In this document: piece after piece, positions 35,896-47,700 of the stretch
Layout of the letters: the number at the start of each line of letters is the position of its first letter
How positions within the stretch are numbered: the stretch's first letter is position 1
Source of the DNA: Chamaecrista fasciculata
Lineage: Eukaryota > Streptophyta > Magnoliopsida > Fabales > Fabaceae
Direction: 5' to 3'
Assembly (NCBI GenBank): GCA_003254925.1
Contig: QANZ01021446.1
Span: forward strand, 59,580 to 123,579
DNA: 64,000 bases
Notes under the pieces: model-generated
Databases searched by the model: none
Seen by the model: only the letters and a program-made list of their open reading frames with translations
What the model was told of the DNA's origin: nothing
Translations under genes and position numbers: made by a program

Positions 35896-36950
35896 ACTGT
35901 AACCTACGTCGTCCACTAATAATATTGCACTGATTCAGCATTTCAGGCCAAAAAGAATAATAATAATATTCTGTTGATAATTAATATTTTTAATAAATGA
36001 TATCTCTTCATCAATTGGTAGTAAGGTTAAAAATTGAATAAAACAATTAATATTGATAAAAAATTAAATAAATTAAATTGAGGAAAAACTCAACCAAAAA
36101 GAAAATACAGGGAATAGATCAGATGGCAACAGGCGCGTATTACGGCGCCGTTTATACTCTTCCGACGTCATTTTCGTCGTTTATTCGATGATGAAATTTG
36201 TAGTTTTTCATTGAAAAATAAAAAAGTATCCTTGAAATTGGTTAAAAAGTTTATTTTATTCTTTGTATATGGGTTAGATATCACTTTAATTTTACATTTT
36301 TTTGTTTTAAAATAGTCTTCTATATTTTCATAATTCTTTATCTTTTTGTCTTAAACTAATGAATGTATTTATATCTCTTTTAGTTTGAATACGACGAGTT
36401 TAAAATTACAAACTGCTTTTAACTAGTTATTCTTTACTTAGTTAGGATCGTCAACAAATAAATTAAATCAGACCTAAAAGTGAGTCGCTCATTTGATTGT
36501 TGAACAAGTAAATTTGGTTATATTTTTCACATTTCACATTTAAATGCGATGAATTCGGAACTATATATTTTTTGATCTAATGGGAATCGTCATCAAATAA
36601 GATTAAATTGTCATGCAAATAGATTTGGGACCAAAAGGGAAAAATCATAAAAACATAAAAGAACTGCTTTGACACTAATAAAAGATGTAAGACCGAAGTG
36701 AAATTCAATCCATACATTAAGGACCAAAATGAAATTTTAACCTTTTGTGATTTGGACTTTTGTGTTGTGTATGCGCATAGCGCCTACCGACACCGTTCAC
36801 TCTAACAGCTTCGCCTATAGTATCATCTAAGCACAAGAAGGGTAGATTAATTTCTCTTTATTATTATTTTATTTTTTAATTATTATTATTATTATTACTA
36901 TAATATTTTGTACGAGTAATCGAGTACTGAATCACAGAGTTATACAGTTT
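35896..36950. other. Spacer and promoter region of the O-fucosyltransferase-like gene
   Basis: No gene recognised. At 36230-36740 there is a degenerate repeat related to 10667-11110. A local GC-rich patch around 36130-36190 and attatt runs near 36862-36900 precede the probable transcription start of the next gene. Confidence 0.4.
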
Positions 36951-37047
36951 CTGAGTGAGTAAAGACTTTTTTGAGATTTAGGTACAGAGAAGAGATAGCT
37001 GGCATTGACGACGACGTCCTTCGTTCTATTTCTCGCAACATTAAGAG

Positions 37048-37331
37048 GTTTGTGAATTTTTCTTCAATTTACATTTAAATCAAAGCTAGTTCTACAATTT
37101 CGATATGCCAGATTTTAGTTTTAGCTATTTTTGTTGACAATGAAGGATCTATAGTTGCAGATCTTCGAATTTCTCTCTTGTGTTCTTCTGTTTATCTTCT
37201 TCATCTCTCATGTAATGAGAAATGGAAAATCCGTACTCGTTATGATGACGTTTTTTTCTTCCCGAAGCTTTACTTGTTATTTTTGTAATTTTTAAATTTC
37301 TGCGATTTTCTGTTTTCTGGTGTTAATGTAG
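37048..37331 (+). other. 5' UTR intron of the O-fucosyltransferase-like gene
   Basis: A donor 'aagag|gtttgt' at 37048 and acceptor 'gttaatgtag' ending at 37331 bound a 284-base T-rich intron just before the coding exon. A leader intron ahead of a single coding exon is a common plant arrangement. Inferred from splice consensus and base composition. Confidence 0.65.
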
Positions 37332-37368
37332 GAAAGTCAGATTGGGAGCGATCTGGTAGAGATTCGAA

Positions 37369-39051
37369 ATGTTAGGTCGGTCTGCATTTCCGAGGACCGG
37401 AAATTTCCGGCCGGAGAATTTAGGCCAAAACGCGATGGCCATGATTGGGAATGTTTGCTTCTCTATGTTTGTTATTGGAGTTTTGGTGTTTACGATTATT
37501 GCCGCCACTTACGAGCCTGAGGATCCCTTGTTTCATCCTTCCACTAGGATCACTACCTTCCTCACTTCCAAATCCAATGCTACTTTCAAATCTGATGATA
37601 CTGTTGTTAAAACTGGGGAGGATTTTATGTCTGCCAATGAAACTGCATTTGGCAGTGCTATTAATATAACTGATGTTGATAACTCGATTGAAATAAAAGA
37701 GAGTGTTGCTTCTGAGTGTGAGGGCAATGTCGGTGGTCCTATTGACTGTAAAGATCCTGAGGTTTTTCATTTGATGATGACAGCTACCATTGAAAAGTTT
37801 AAGGATATTCACTTTTACCGATTTGGGAAACCGGTGCGAGGGTCAGATGATACTACTTGCGATATGGCATGGCGATTCAGGCCTAAAGAAGGGAAAGCTG
37901 CTGCATTTTATAAGGATTATAGGAGGTTTGTCATTTCCAGGTCTGAGAACTGTACACTTAGTGTTGTTAGCATTGGGGAATACCATACCGGTGTTAATGC
38001 AAGGAAGAGGAAGAAGAATAAGAAACCTGGGTCAAAGCAAGAGCAGATGACCTCAATGCCTGTTGTTGGAGAGATCGTTAATGATAGCCTTCCTGTAGTT
38101 GAGTCTGAAAGTTCCTTTAGTCATCAGAAGTACTTGATCTATGTGGGTGGAGGAGATAGGTGCAAGAGTATGAATCATTATCTATGGAGTTTCTTGTGTG
38201 CTCTGGGTGAAGCTCAATACCTTAACCGAACATTGGTCATGGATTTGAGCATATGTCTGTCTAAAATTTATTCTTCATCAATGCAGGATGAGGAAGGAAA
38301 AGATTTCAGATTTTACTTTGATTTTGAGCATTTGAAGGAGGCAGCGTCCGTGTTGGACAAGGATCAGTTTTGGTCGGATTGGAATAAGTGGCAAAAGAAA
38401 GATGGGCTGACTCAACATCTCGTCGAAGATTTCAGGGTCACACCCATGAAACTGGCAGATGTCAAGGATGCTTTGATTATGAGAAAGTTTGGATCTGTAG
38501 AGCCAGATAACTACTGGTACAGGGTCTGTGAGGGAGAGACTGAATCCGTCGTTCAAAGGCCGTGGCATATGCTATGGAAATCAAGTCGATTGATGGATAT
38601 AGTGTCTGCAATATCATCAAAGTTGAATTGGGACTATGACTCTGTTCATATTGTGAGAGGGGAAAAGGCAAGGAACAAGGAGCTTTGGCCTAATCTTGAC
38701 GCAGATACCTCACCAGACGCACTGCTGTCGACCTTGCGAGACAAGGTAGATGATGGAAGGAACCTCTACATAGCAACAAATGAACCAGATACATCTTTCT
38801 ATGACCCTTTGAAAGATAAGTATAGCACTCATTTTCTTGACGAATATAAGGATCTTTGGGATGAAAATAGCGAATGGTACTCTGAGACAACAAAGCTTAA
38901 TAATGGGGTTCCTGTAGAATTTGATGGTTACATGAGAGTCTCTGTTGACACTGAAGTGTTCTTGAGAGGGAAAAAGCAGATTGAAACTTTCAACGACTTG
39001 ACCAATGATTGCAAGGACGGAATCAATACCTGTAGTGCTGCAACCAACTGA
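37369..39051 (+). CDS. O-fucosyltransferase-like type II membrane protein
   Basis: A single coding exon of 560 residues. A short cytosolic N terminus is followed by one membrane segment (about residues 24-45, 'MIGNVCFSMFVIGVLVF'), then a lumenal domain with several N-glycosylation sequons (for example 'NATF', 'NITD', 'NCTL', 'NRTL'). The conserved core holds 'GGGDRCKSMNHYLWSF' and 'ALGEAQYLNRTLVMDL', resembling the N-terminal part of plant O-fucosyltransferase-like proteins, and further on 'HIVRGEKARNKELWPNL' and 'LYIATNEPD'. Arabidopsis relatives, from memory, are At2g04280 and At4g12700, often labelled only 'calcium ion-binding protein'. A Golgi location is likely from the topology; the activity is unproven. 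The ATG at 37369 is the first after the leader intron and begins the conserved MLGR. It is convergent with the RNase E/G gene, 2.7 kb apart. Confidence 0.88.
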   Translation: MLGRSAFPRTGNFRPENLGQNAMAMIGNVCFSMFVIGVLVFTIIAATYEPEDPLFHPSTRITTFLTSKSNATFKSDDTVVKTGEDFMSANETAFGSAINITDVDNSIEIKESVASECEGNVGGPIDCKDPEVFHLMMTATIEKFKDIHFYRFGKPVRGSDDTTCDMAWRFRPKEGKAAAFYKDYRRFVISRSENCTLSVVSIGEYHTGVNARKRKKNKKPGSKQEQMTSMPVVGEIVNDSLPVVESESSFSHQKYLIYVGGGDRCKSMNHYLWSFLCALGEAQYLNRTLVMDLSICLSKIYSSSMQDEEGKDFRFYFDFEHLKEAASVLDKDQFWSDWNKWQKKDGLTQHLVEDFRVTPMKLADVKDALIMRKFGSVEPDNYWYRVCEGETESVVQRPWHMLWKSSRLMDIVSAISSKLNWDYDSVHIVRGEKARNKELWPNLDADTSPDALLSTLRDKVDDGRNLYIATNEPDTSFYDPLKDKYSTHFLDEYKDLWDENSEWYSETTKLNNGVPVEFDGYMRVSVDTEVFLRGKKQIETFNDLTNDCKDGINTCSAATN

Positions 39052-41744
39052 TTCCTGTGACATTTGAGATTTTCATTGTTCCTCGTAGTGTAATACACTT
39101 CACCTGTACTTTTAGCTCTTACCTGTGTTGCATTTGAGAAATTGTAACCTGTTTTTATTTTTATTATTTTTGAAGTTCTAGTTGCAAGAAGTAAAATCAT
39201 TCAGTTTTGTGTTGTAAGAGTAGTCCCTACGTAGAAGTTTTGGATCACTTATTAATCAATGTTTGTCTTGTGCTAGAATCTCTCATCTGTATAAGCAGCT
39301 GTTGAAGATGCAACTCTAGTTTCCTTGATTATCTTCCAGTTTTGCCTCTGAAGATGCAACTCTAGTTTCCTTTATTATCTTCCAGTTTTGCCTTTGCCAG
39401 GTCTAAGATTAATAAGTTGTATCGGGATTATGTTGTCTGTAGTGGTTTAATCCCTTTGTTTAGTACACGAATAGAAAAAATAATTTTGATTATTATATTC
39501 TCATGAATGATTTAATTCCATAAATCTTAAGATTCTTATTAGATCATCCTTAAAGAAATATATTTTCATAGGATCAGATTATTTTATTAGATCACCCTTA
39601 AAAATCATAATTCAGCTTGATTACACAAACTCTTTCCATCTACCACCATGACTTGGGAGATAAGTAGTTATTTCAAAAGAAAAAATGAATGACATATTTA
39701 GAAAAGTATAAACAATATTTCTGAAAATGCCTTAACCTTAATTCATTAAATCAAAATATTTAATATCTTTAATAATCAGATTCTTAAGAATTACATTTTT
39801 TAAAATATGATTTTAAGAATAAAAAAACATCCACGTATCACACACTCGTAGTCTTCACTAGTGGTAGCTGTGCTGTGATTCTATTTTAATAGATGGCAAA
39901 GGCTTTTGAAGACAAAAAAAAAGTTGTTCAAGCAGTTTTCAAGTGCCATAGAATTTGTGAATAATAATTTAGACTCTTCATACATGCAATCTTTTTTTAG
40001 CACTCCAACGAAGATGATACTTCTATTTGAAGTGCTGTCGGACACTAAATATGAATATTTTTTTCAGTAAAAAATTGAACATAAGTTTATCACATAGTGA
40101 GAGACTAGCCCTCTCCGCTAGATTTAACCCTGTTAGAATATATATATTTTGAGTAAACATATAATTCAAAATATTTTAGTACTCTTCATACATGAAACAT
40201 TTTTTAGCACTTTTCTTTTGTGTTTTCATTAATAAGTTTATTAATTATAATTATTTTTACATATATTATTAGCAAATACATATTTATAATATAAAGTTAC
40301 CTTTTATTATATATTAAAATGTAAAATAAATTTTATTTTTTCTTTAAATTTCTCTTTAAAAAATTATTAGAAAAAACTGTTTTAAAAATCAATCCAAACA
40401 TACCTATGTTCTCATAAAATTTACCCCTTTCAACGTGATTATTCTCATCTTAAAATGTTTCTATCTACTTCAAGTTGGAGGATTATCAGTTGCCAGACAA
40501 TCACAATTTCGCCAATGCTCAAGACAATTTGGGAGGTAGAAAATGAAGGGGAAAAATGAACTTTTAAATACCAATCCTATTATGATACGCGCTAAACATA
40601 TATCAGAACAAAAATATTCATTTCCTTTCCTTCCATTTTTGTATTTTATAATTTTTTTAAACTAATCCATTATTGTTTTCTAAATAACATCAACAAGCCC
40701 ATAGTGAACATAGTGGGCCATCAAACTCCATGTTTAAGATGAAGTGGGTTAACCTCTGATATAACTCAAAATTAACAAGAGTGAGTGGGAGCAAATTATT
40801 ACTCACTATTAGCATCACCACTATATGTTCTTTCATATTTATCTTGAGTCAATTCTTTAATTGTATATTGCTAGAAGTTTATAAAACTATAAATACCTTT
40901 TAGGAGTAGTTTAAAGGTGTTAAGTAATTAATTATCAATTTTTATGTATTTAGGTTTTGTTCACCTACGGACCCAATTTTTCAATTAAAGTGCTGAAGAT
41001 TATTGCATTTTAATTCTTTTAAAGTCTTTGTTTCTATTGATGGCCAAAAAAAGAAGTCTTTTGTTTCTATTTTCCATTGTTTTCCAAAAATTCAGGTTTA
41101 TCATCTCTATCAATTTGGTAAGCCTAGTTGATCCAATTTAAACATACCCTAAAATTCAGATATACCATCTCTAATCTTATTATTTGATTATTTTAATCCA
41201 TTATTACCACACATCATGTTCAGTAATTAAAAGCTTTTGTTGAAACAATTTTTTTAACACTGAATACCATCAATTAAGTTAAACTGGATATTTTACCAAA
41301 AAAAAAAAAAGTTAAACTGGATAATTTTGTATATTGTAACGCTAACTCTGGTCTGTGATCTACCATCATCTCAATACTTATCTTTCTGCGTTATAATAGG
41401 AAAAGAAAGTTAGCCCTATTAAATTCTTTTAAATAGTTAATCTTTAGTGTTATAATTTAAAATTATTTATAATCAAAATATATAAAATAGTCGGCTGGCT
41501 TTATTTTCAACCAAAAATAAAACCAAGCCGCTCAATCTTTATTCAAAAAGCAAAACTAAACTAAAGCGACTTTAGTCAGTTTTGTACAACCTCTCAAATA
41601 CAATAAAAACAAGAACCTGTACCTATGACATTTTATACCTAACCTCATGATTCTTGCTCTACCAAACCTGCCATAATTTATCTCCCGAACAAAAAGGATG
41701 CTATTTCAAGAAAGAGCTATATTGTACAGATCACATGGGCATAC
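39052..41744. other. Convergent intergenic region
   Basis: 3' UTRs of the two flanking genes are expected at either end. The middle (39450-41500) is AT-rich with no recognised gene and no element whose ends I can define. Confidence 0.5.
39304..39395. repeat. 46 bp tandem duplication after the O-fucosyltransferase-like gene
   Basis: Two adjacent 46 bp units beginning 'gaagatgcaactctag' at 39304 and 39350 differ at only two or three bases. They lie about 250 bases past the stop codon, at or beyond the probable 3' UTR end. Confidence 0.9.
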
Positions 41745-44700
41745 TTATTTCCTCCTAGCCTTCAATTTTTTGACAGGAACAAGGGTCAAGTTCTGGCCAG
41801 GATTTTTGGTACTGGCCTCTGAAGATCTCAACATTGAAATCGCCACTTGATGCTGATTCTTTTCCACTTTCTCATCTGCAAATGGTTTCACCTCGAACGT
41901 TCCTCTAGTGAAACCTCTTGCAACCTGAAGGTTTTTGAAACAGCCAATCAGTGCTAAGCAATCTATGAACATTAAAATAAATAAATAAAATAAACCATCA
42001 AACAATAACTGATATATTGGTTATTTTCAGGTTAAGGAGTTCTGTGATTAACCACCCTCAACTTTGAAAATTGACAGGAGAAAGCATTTTGCATAAATTA
42101 AAAATTTGATGGGGTCTTTAGTTAATATTTAAAACTAAGAAGAATAAATTGTACAATTCTTTAAATCAAGGGAATTTTTTTGTATATTAGCAACAGTTAG
42201 TTTATCTTTTCAAATAAACGATTAGTTTATCCAAAATACATTAATTATAAGCTTTGCTACCTTAAACCATTAATATAGATACATCTTTTACAGGCTTATA
42301 ACCCTCCACCCACTATTGGTAGACATAAAACAACAATATTAATTGTACACTAATTTTCTTGGCCTAGCATGGCCTTCTAATTATAAACTTAACAAATATA
42401 TGGTATTGACAACCCTATACTGTTAAACCCTGCTAGAATGATTAGAAATTTAAAACAGAGGTGGTAAACGGTACATATGAACTGGTGTTCAGCTAATAAA
42501 AGCTAGAATTTGGCTTGGCTCATAAAAGCTTATGTTTAGGAGTTGTCATCTTGAAAGTGTACAAGAATGTATATCTCTCTGTTCACCATATCTATGTTCT
42601 AGTCATAACTTTAGTTCAATAATAATAATTGAAAAAGATGTTAGTTATACCTTTAAAAGAATCCACACTTTGAGCGAACTGCTTAATATTGCAAGTCTCG
42701 TCTTCTTCCCCGAAGTCAAATATTCACACATATGATGATCAACTCGCAGAACAAATTTTGGCCAAGACTTTGGATTTTCAGGGTCTGGCTTCCTATCTGT
42801 TGTTGCCTGGTAAAAGGTTGGGAAGGAAACATGAAATCACACATTGCAACAAAAGACGAAGTAGCAATATAGTAGAAAAGCCATTGAAGAGGAAAAGTAG
42901 AAATGGAAATTGCTATAACAAATAGATAAGAGCCAGTTACATGCACAAAGGCAAGCCAATGGTGGGAATTTTTATGTCCATTGTACAGAATAAGACATCT
43001 CATGGTTCTTGATGCTTGAGAAATTGTCAAAAAGAAAAAATTACCAGCAGAACTTTCTTATTCTAATATGATGACTTATCTTTTCAAAGGCATTTGACTA
43101 TTGAATTGCTATTAATTTTCCATGACCTTATGGCTGAACCAAGAATTTGATAGGAAAAAATTTCCACTCACAAGAAGCCGGCAGATTTGTTGTTCAATTT
43201 TTGAGAAGGATGTCTCTAGAGCTTCAACCCTGCCAGTTCCATGGCAACAGGAACACGGTTCACTGACCATGAAAGTTACGCTTGGCCGAACCTGTCCAGC
43301 AGTGGTAACCATTCAAAAGGTTGTTCAATGAATCTTAATGAATTCAATTGGATGCTGTGCAGACAATCTATTACAAAAAATATAATGCAATCAAGCAACA
43401 TACCCTCTTTCGTGTTATTTCCATGAGTCCATGCCTTGATAATTCAGAGACTTTAACCATGGATCTGTCTCTCTCAACAGCTTTCTTGACTTCTTCATAG
43501 ACCAATCTTTTATTCGCTGATCAAAAAGAATCCAAACTCAATAAGTAAATATATCAACAAAAACTTTGAAACCAATCACTTCAAGGAGACAAATTCAAAG
43601 TGACATGTAGAATGACCAACAATTTTATGAAGCTAGTTATGATTGCATCAATTGAAATATTACTCTATACAGGATATTGTTTACTTTGTAGGCTACATGG
43701 CTCAGGCAATTATGTCTGCAGTCATTGATCAAGGTACATATTCTGACATTCATACAGAAGGGCGATTCTATTTAGAATTAGGAAAGTCTAATAGGTTTAG
43801 AAAAGAGTTGACATCCAAGAGGTATTGATAACTTAGGAAAGTCTTCTAGCCTTCTAGATTAAGGTTATAGTAATTTGTAGTGAACCAATAGTAAACAGTA
43901 CAAGTGTCTTTCTGTGGTTTTATTATTAGTATAAATAGAGATTAAGAGATTGATGCTATTAACTATGCAATTGAATCTTTCTAAAATATATTTCATTTGG
44001 TGTATCTCACAAACTTCAGCTCTCCCCAATGCACTTAAGTACTCCACCAAGCATCCCATTCTACTTTATGTGGGACATAGGCATCCCATACTACCTTAGT
44101 CCCTATCAATATATCAATTATGCAACTGAGCCTAGTCCCCTCTAATGACCCCTTTTGAATTTAAAGGAATATTTCCTAGATCCTGGAAAGTATTTCTCTA
44201 AATTCTATTTTATCTCTCGCTTTTGAATTTGAAGGAATATTTTCTAGATCCTGGAGAGTCTTACTCTGATTCTGTTTTATCTCACTCTCTTTCTGCATTT
44301 CCTTCAATCTCTCAACTACTTGGTTCCTATCAGACAGTGCTATGTGCCAACTTCCCACATGTTCTGAAGTTTGAGAAGATGTCCCACCTTGGGTTAGTTT
44401 GGAGAACATGCCCTACTTTAGGTTACTTCTCTTTTTATTTCTGCTTAATGTCCTTTTAAGGAGTTAGTTATATGGTTTCTTGCTTATTCCTGTACGTGGG
44501 GATTCTACAAATACCCACCCAAGTCATGTTATCTTGCAGATTGAATTTTGTGCATTTTTGGAGTCATTATCTCCAGTAATTGGATTGGTGAATTGCTTTA
44601 GTGAGATTATTGCAGTATAGTTCCCCAATATTTACATTTTTGTTATCTTTCTTCTATTTCATTGTCTTCCATTTTCGGGTCTCTATCAGATAGTAATTAA

Positions 44701-47700
44701 AAGTAATCTGAAACAAGTCACCCGCAACACAACTCGTCAATTGGAATATACTCTAACTGAAGAAACAACATAAATTTTTGTACTTACCTTCATCAGTCAT
44801 GTCAATGAAATCAACCACAATAATGCCACCAATATCCCGTAACCGCAACTCCCTAGCAATCTGTAACACATTGTTTCTATCAACAAACAACTTGTAACAG
44901 ACCAACATTTTTTCTTTCAAAGACTAAAGGGGTAAGAAAATTATAATCAATGGCTAAAGATGAAATATAACTACATAACTATCCAACATAAAATTTAAAA
45001 AAGTACATAAAACTTTCTCTAAATTGCATTCTCCATAACCAAAGTATTAATGTTTTGTCTCTCTTTTGACTTTTTATTATTATAATTTATTTTAGTTCAT
45101 TTGTACTCTCCTAGATCTTACAAAAGGTGGTGGTGTACAGGATTCTATAATAAGATTCAAGGCAATATTCAGATATAGGCTTGAATGCTGAACGGTTAAT
45201 TAGTGATGTTTTCAAAAACCAGAATGGTTGTTGTACCTGTGAAGGCACTGGTTTAACGTCCACTAGTCTAGCCATGATTGGTGACAATTAAATAAATGGT
45301 GACAATAAAAAGGTTTATCGTCATCAATAATATTATATATATACATATGGTGATGATAAACCTTTTGGTGACAATAATTTTATATATATACATATATTTA
45401 ATTGTCACCAATCATGACTAGACTAGTGGACTTTAAACCAGTGCCTTCGCAGGTACAATGACCATTCTGGTTTCTGAAAACATCACTAATTCACCGTTCA
45501 GCATTCAAGCCTATATCTGAATATATGTATAATATATATATAACTTAAGTGTATATATACATATATGAAAATTCATACCCATACTTGTCTTCTTAGATAT
45601 GGACAACGCCAATAATTTATCTTAACAAAGTCTATGTCATCTACCAATAGACAATAATCTAGGGTACAGGATCTAACATACTTGTTTAGCAGCTGCAAGA
45701 TTGACATCTAGTATAGCTTTTTGCTGTGAGGTTCCATGACCTAACATCCCATGTCCACCATTTACATCAATAGAAACTAATGCTTCAGTTTGTTCAATGA
45801 TTAGAGAACCTCCGTTAACAAGTGGAACCCTGTAAAGTGATCAACATAAAGAAAGTTGGTGAGTTAAGAGTCCATGTATCAAGTTTGCCAGGAGGCCAGA
45901 ACAAATTTGCATTTCATGAAAGTGCATTGGTAAAGAAATTTCAGTTACAGTTTTGGAATTATCTTGTGATTTCTTTGAAAACGTTCTGGATTTTTGAACC
46001 ACACATTGACCAACTAGGAAGCTAGTGAAAGATCATTAGATCAATAATTTAATATCAAGAGGGCATAATTAAAGAGCCTCTAAGGTTTACCATTTAAGAA
46101 AGCTTTTGATAATGAGAATGTCTGCTATTTATAATAAATGGGTTGAGATTGGTTGGAAGGAGAAGTGAAGAACCATAACTTCAAATTACCTACCAAAATA
46201 ATACTGAAAAGGAGAACTTCAATAAACAGGAAAATTGCTATTGTGTATAGTGTAATTCTAAAATGAACTGACACGACATTAGAACATCGTTTTCTTTAAT
46301 CTGAGTAATGCAGGCATAAAGTAAATTTTTTTTAATTTTATTTTATGCTTCATTATGAGGCTCTGCTTTTGGTGTTTTACAAGAGTTTCTTTGAGACAAG
46401 TTCACGTAATTAGAACGCATGAAATGATTTTTCAGTGGTGTTACAAGAGTTTCAGTGATTTTTCAGTGTTCTACTTAGATGATCGAAGACATAAGAATTT
46501 AACCTTACCTTTTGCTGAGAATATTGTCAATCTCTTCTTCAATGTTAAATTCATCAAACAGAGGAACTCTTTTATCATATAGCTCAACTCGATCACATAG
46601 ATCAGGGGCAATATCCTGGAGGTAATTGGTCACCTAAAGAAAAAATGAAAAAGTCAATCACAAAAACAGAAGTTGAGTTATGTAAGTTGGCACATAGAAT
46701 TGCTGCTAAGCGAAATATTCAATTGATGATATAGCAGCAGTAAACTACCAAAAAAAAAAGATCAGCATACTTATGTAGGATCAGCAGTAAAAATTATATG
46801 ATAGTTCATAGTTATTGTGATAAAGTAAATACAGGTCTTAACTTCTTCACTTTTCCAAACTCTGTCAGGCAATTACTAATAGACGGGCAAACAAAAGTTT
46901 GGGAGCCCAAGATACAGCTGGGTGGAGCAAGTGTCAAAATTTCCCCCTTCCTGATCAAAATTCTAGGGGAAAGAAAGGTTGACGTTTCCATACAAAAAGA
47001 TAGTTATGCTTTAGTCTTAATCAGGATGCTTATATTTTTGCAGTAAAATTTTATGACTTACCTCATGATATGTCCTTGGGGAGTCAACCACCATTCTCTT
47101 AACCTGAGTAAAAAGTATTCAGAAAATGTAATGTAACTATAGAGATGAATGAAGGGAGGGAATTCAAATCAGGAACAGAGTTAACCATTTCACTGAAATA
47201 ATCCTGCACCACTGAAAGAGTTTGGCCCATTGCCGTGTGCAAAATAACAGGAACAGCTCCTTCCACACCTTCATCTGCAGCAAGTGCTGCAGATTTTGCA
47301 TGTTCCATTATACTTTTCCAAGTTGAAAGTAAACCTTCCAAGTCTTTCTGCAGTTCCTCTAATGAATGACCAGCAGCAACAGTTCTGACAGTGAGACCAA
47401 AGCCCTGAGGCTGCAATGTCTTTGCTATAACTTTCAATCTTGTGCGCTCAACACCGGAAACTTTCTTGGAGACTCCAATTCTATCGCATCGAGTAATCAA
47501 GACCTGCAGACCAGAAAGTCTAATTTAGAAAAACAAGAAAAAAAAAGCATATAAAAATTAATGAAAGGTAAAGACGTTAAATGACATAATTCCCATCTTG
47601 AAGGAGGGGTGCATGAAAAGCATACCCAGAATCTACTTCTTAATTTTGGATAAGCAGTAAGGGTGGGACCTTTTGTACCAAGGCCCTCTTTAACAACTTG

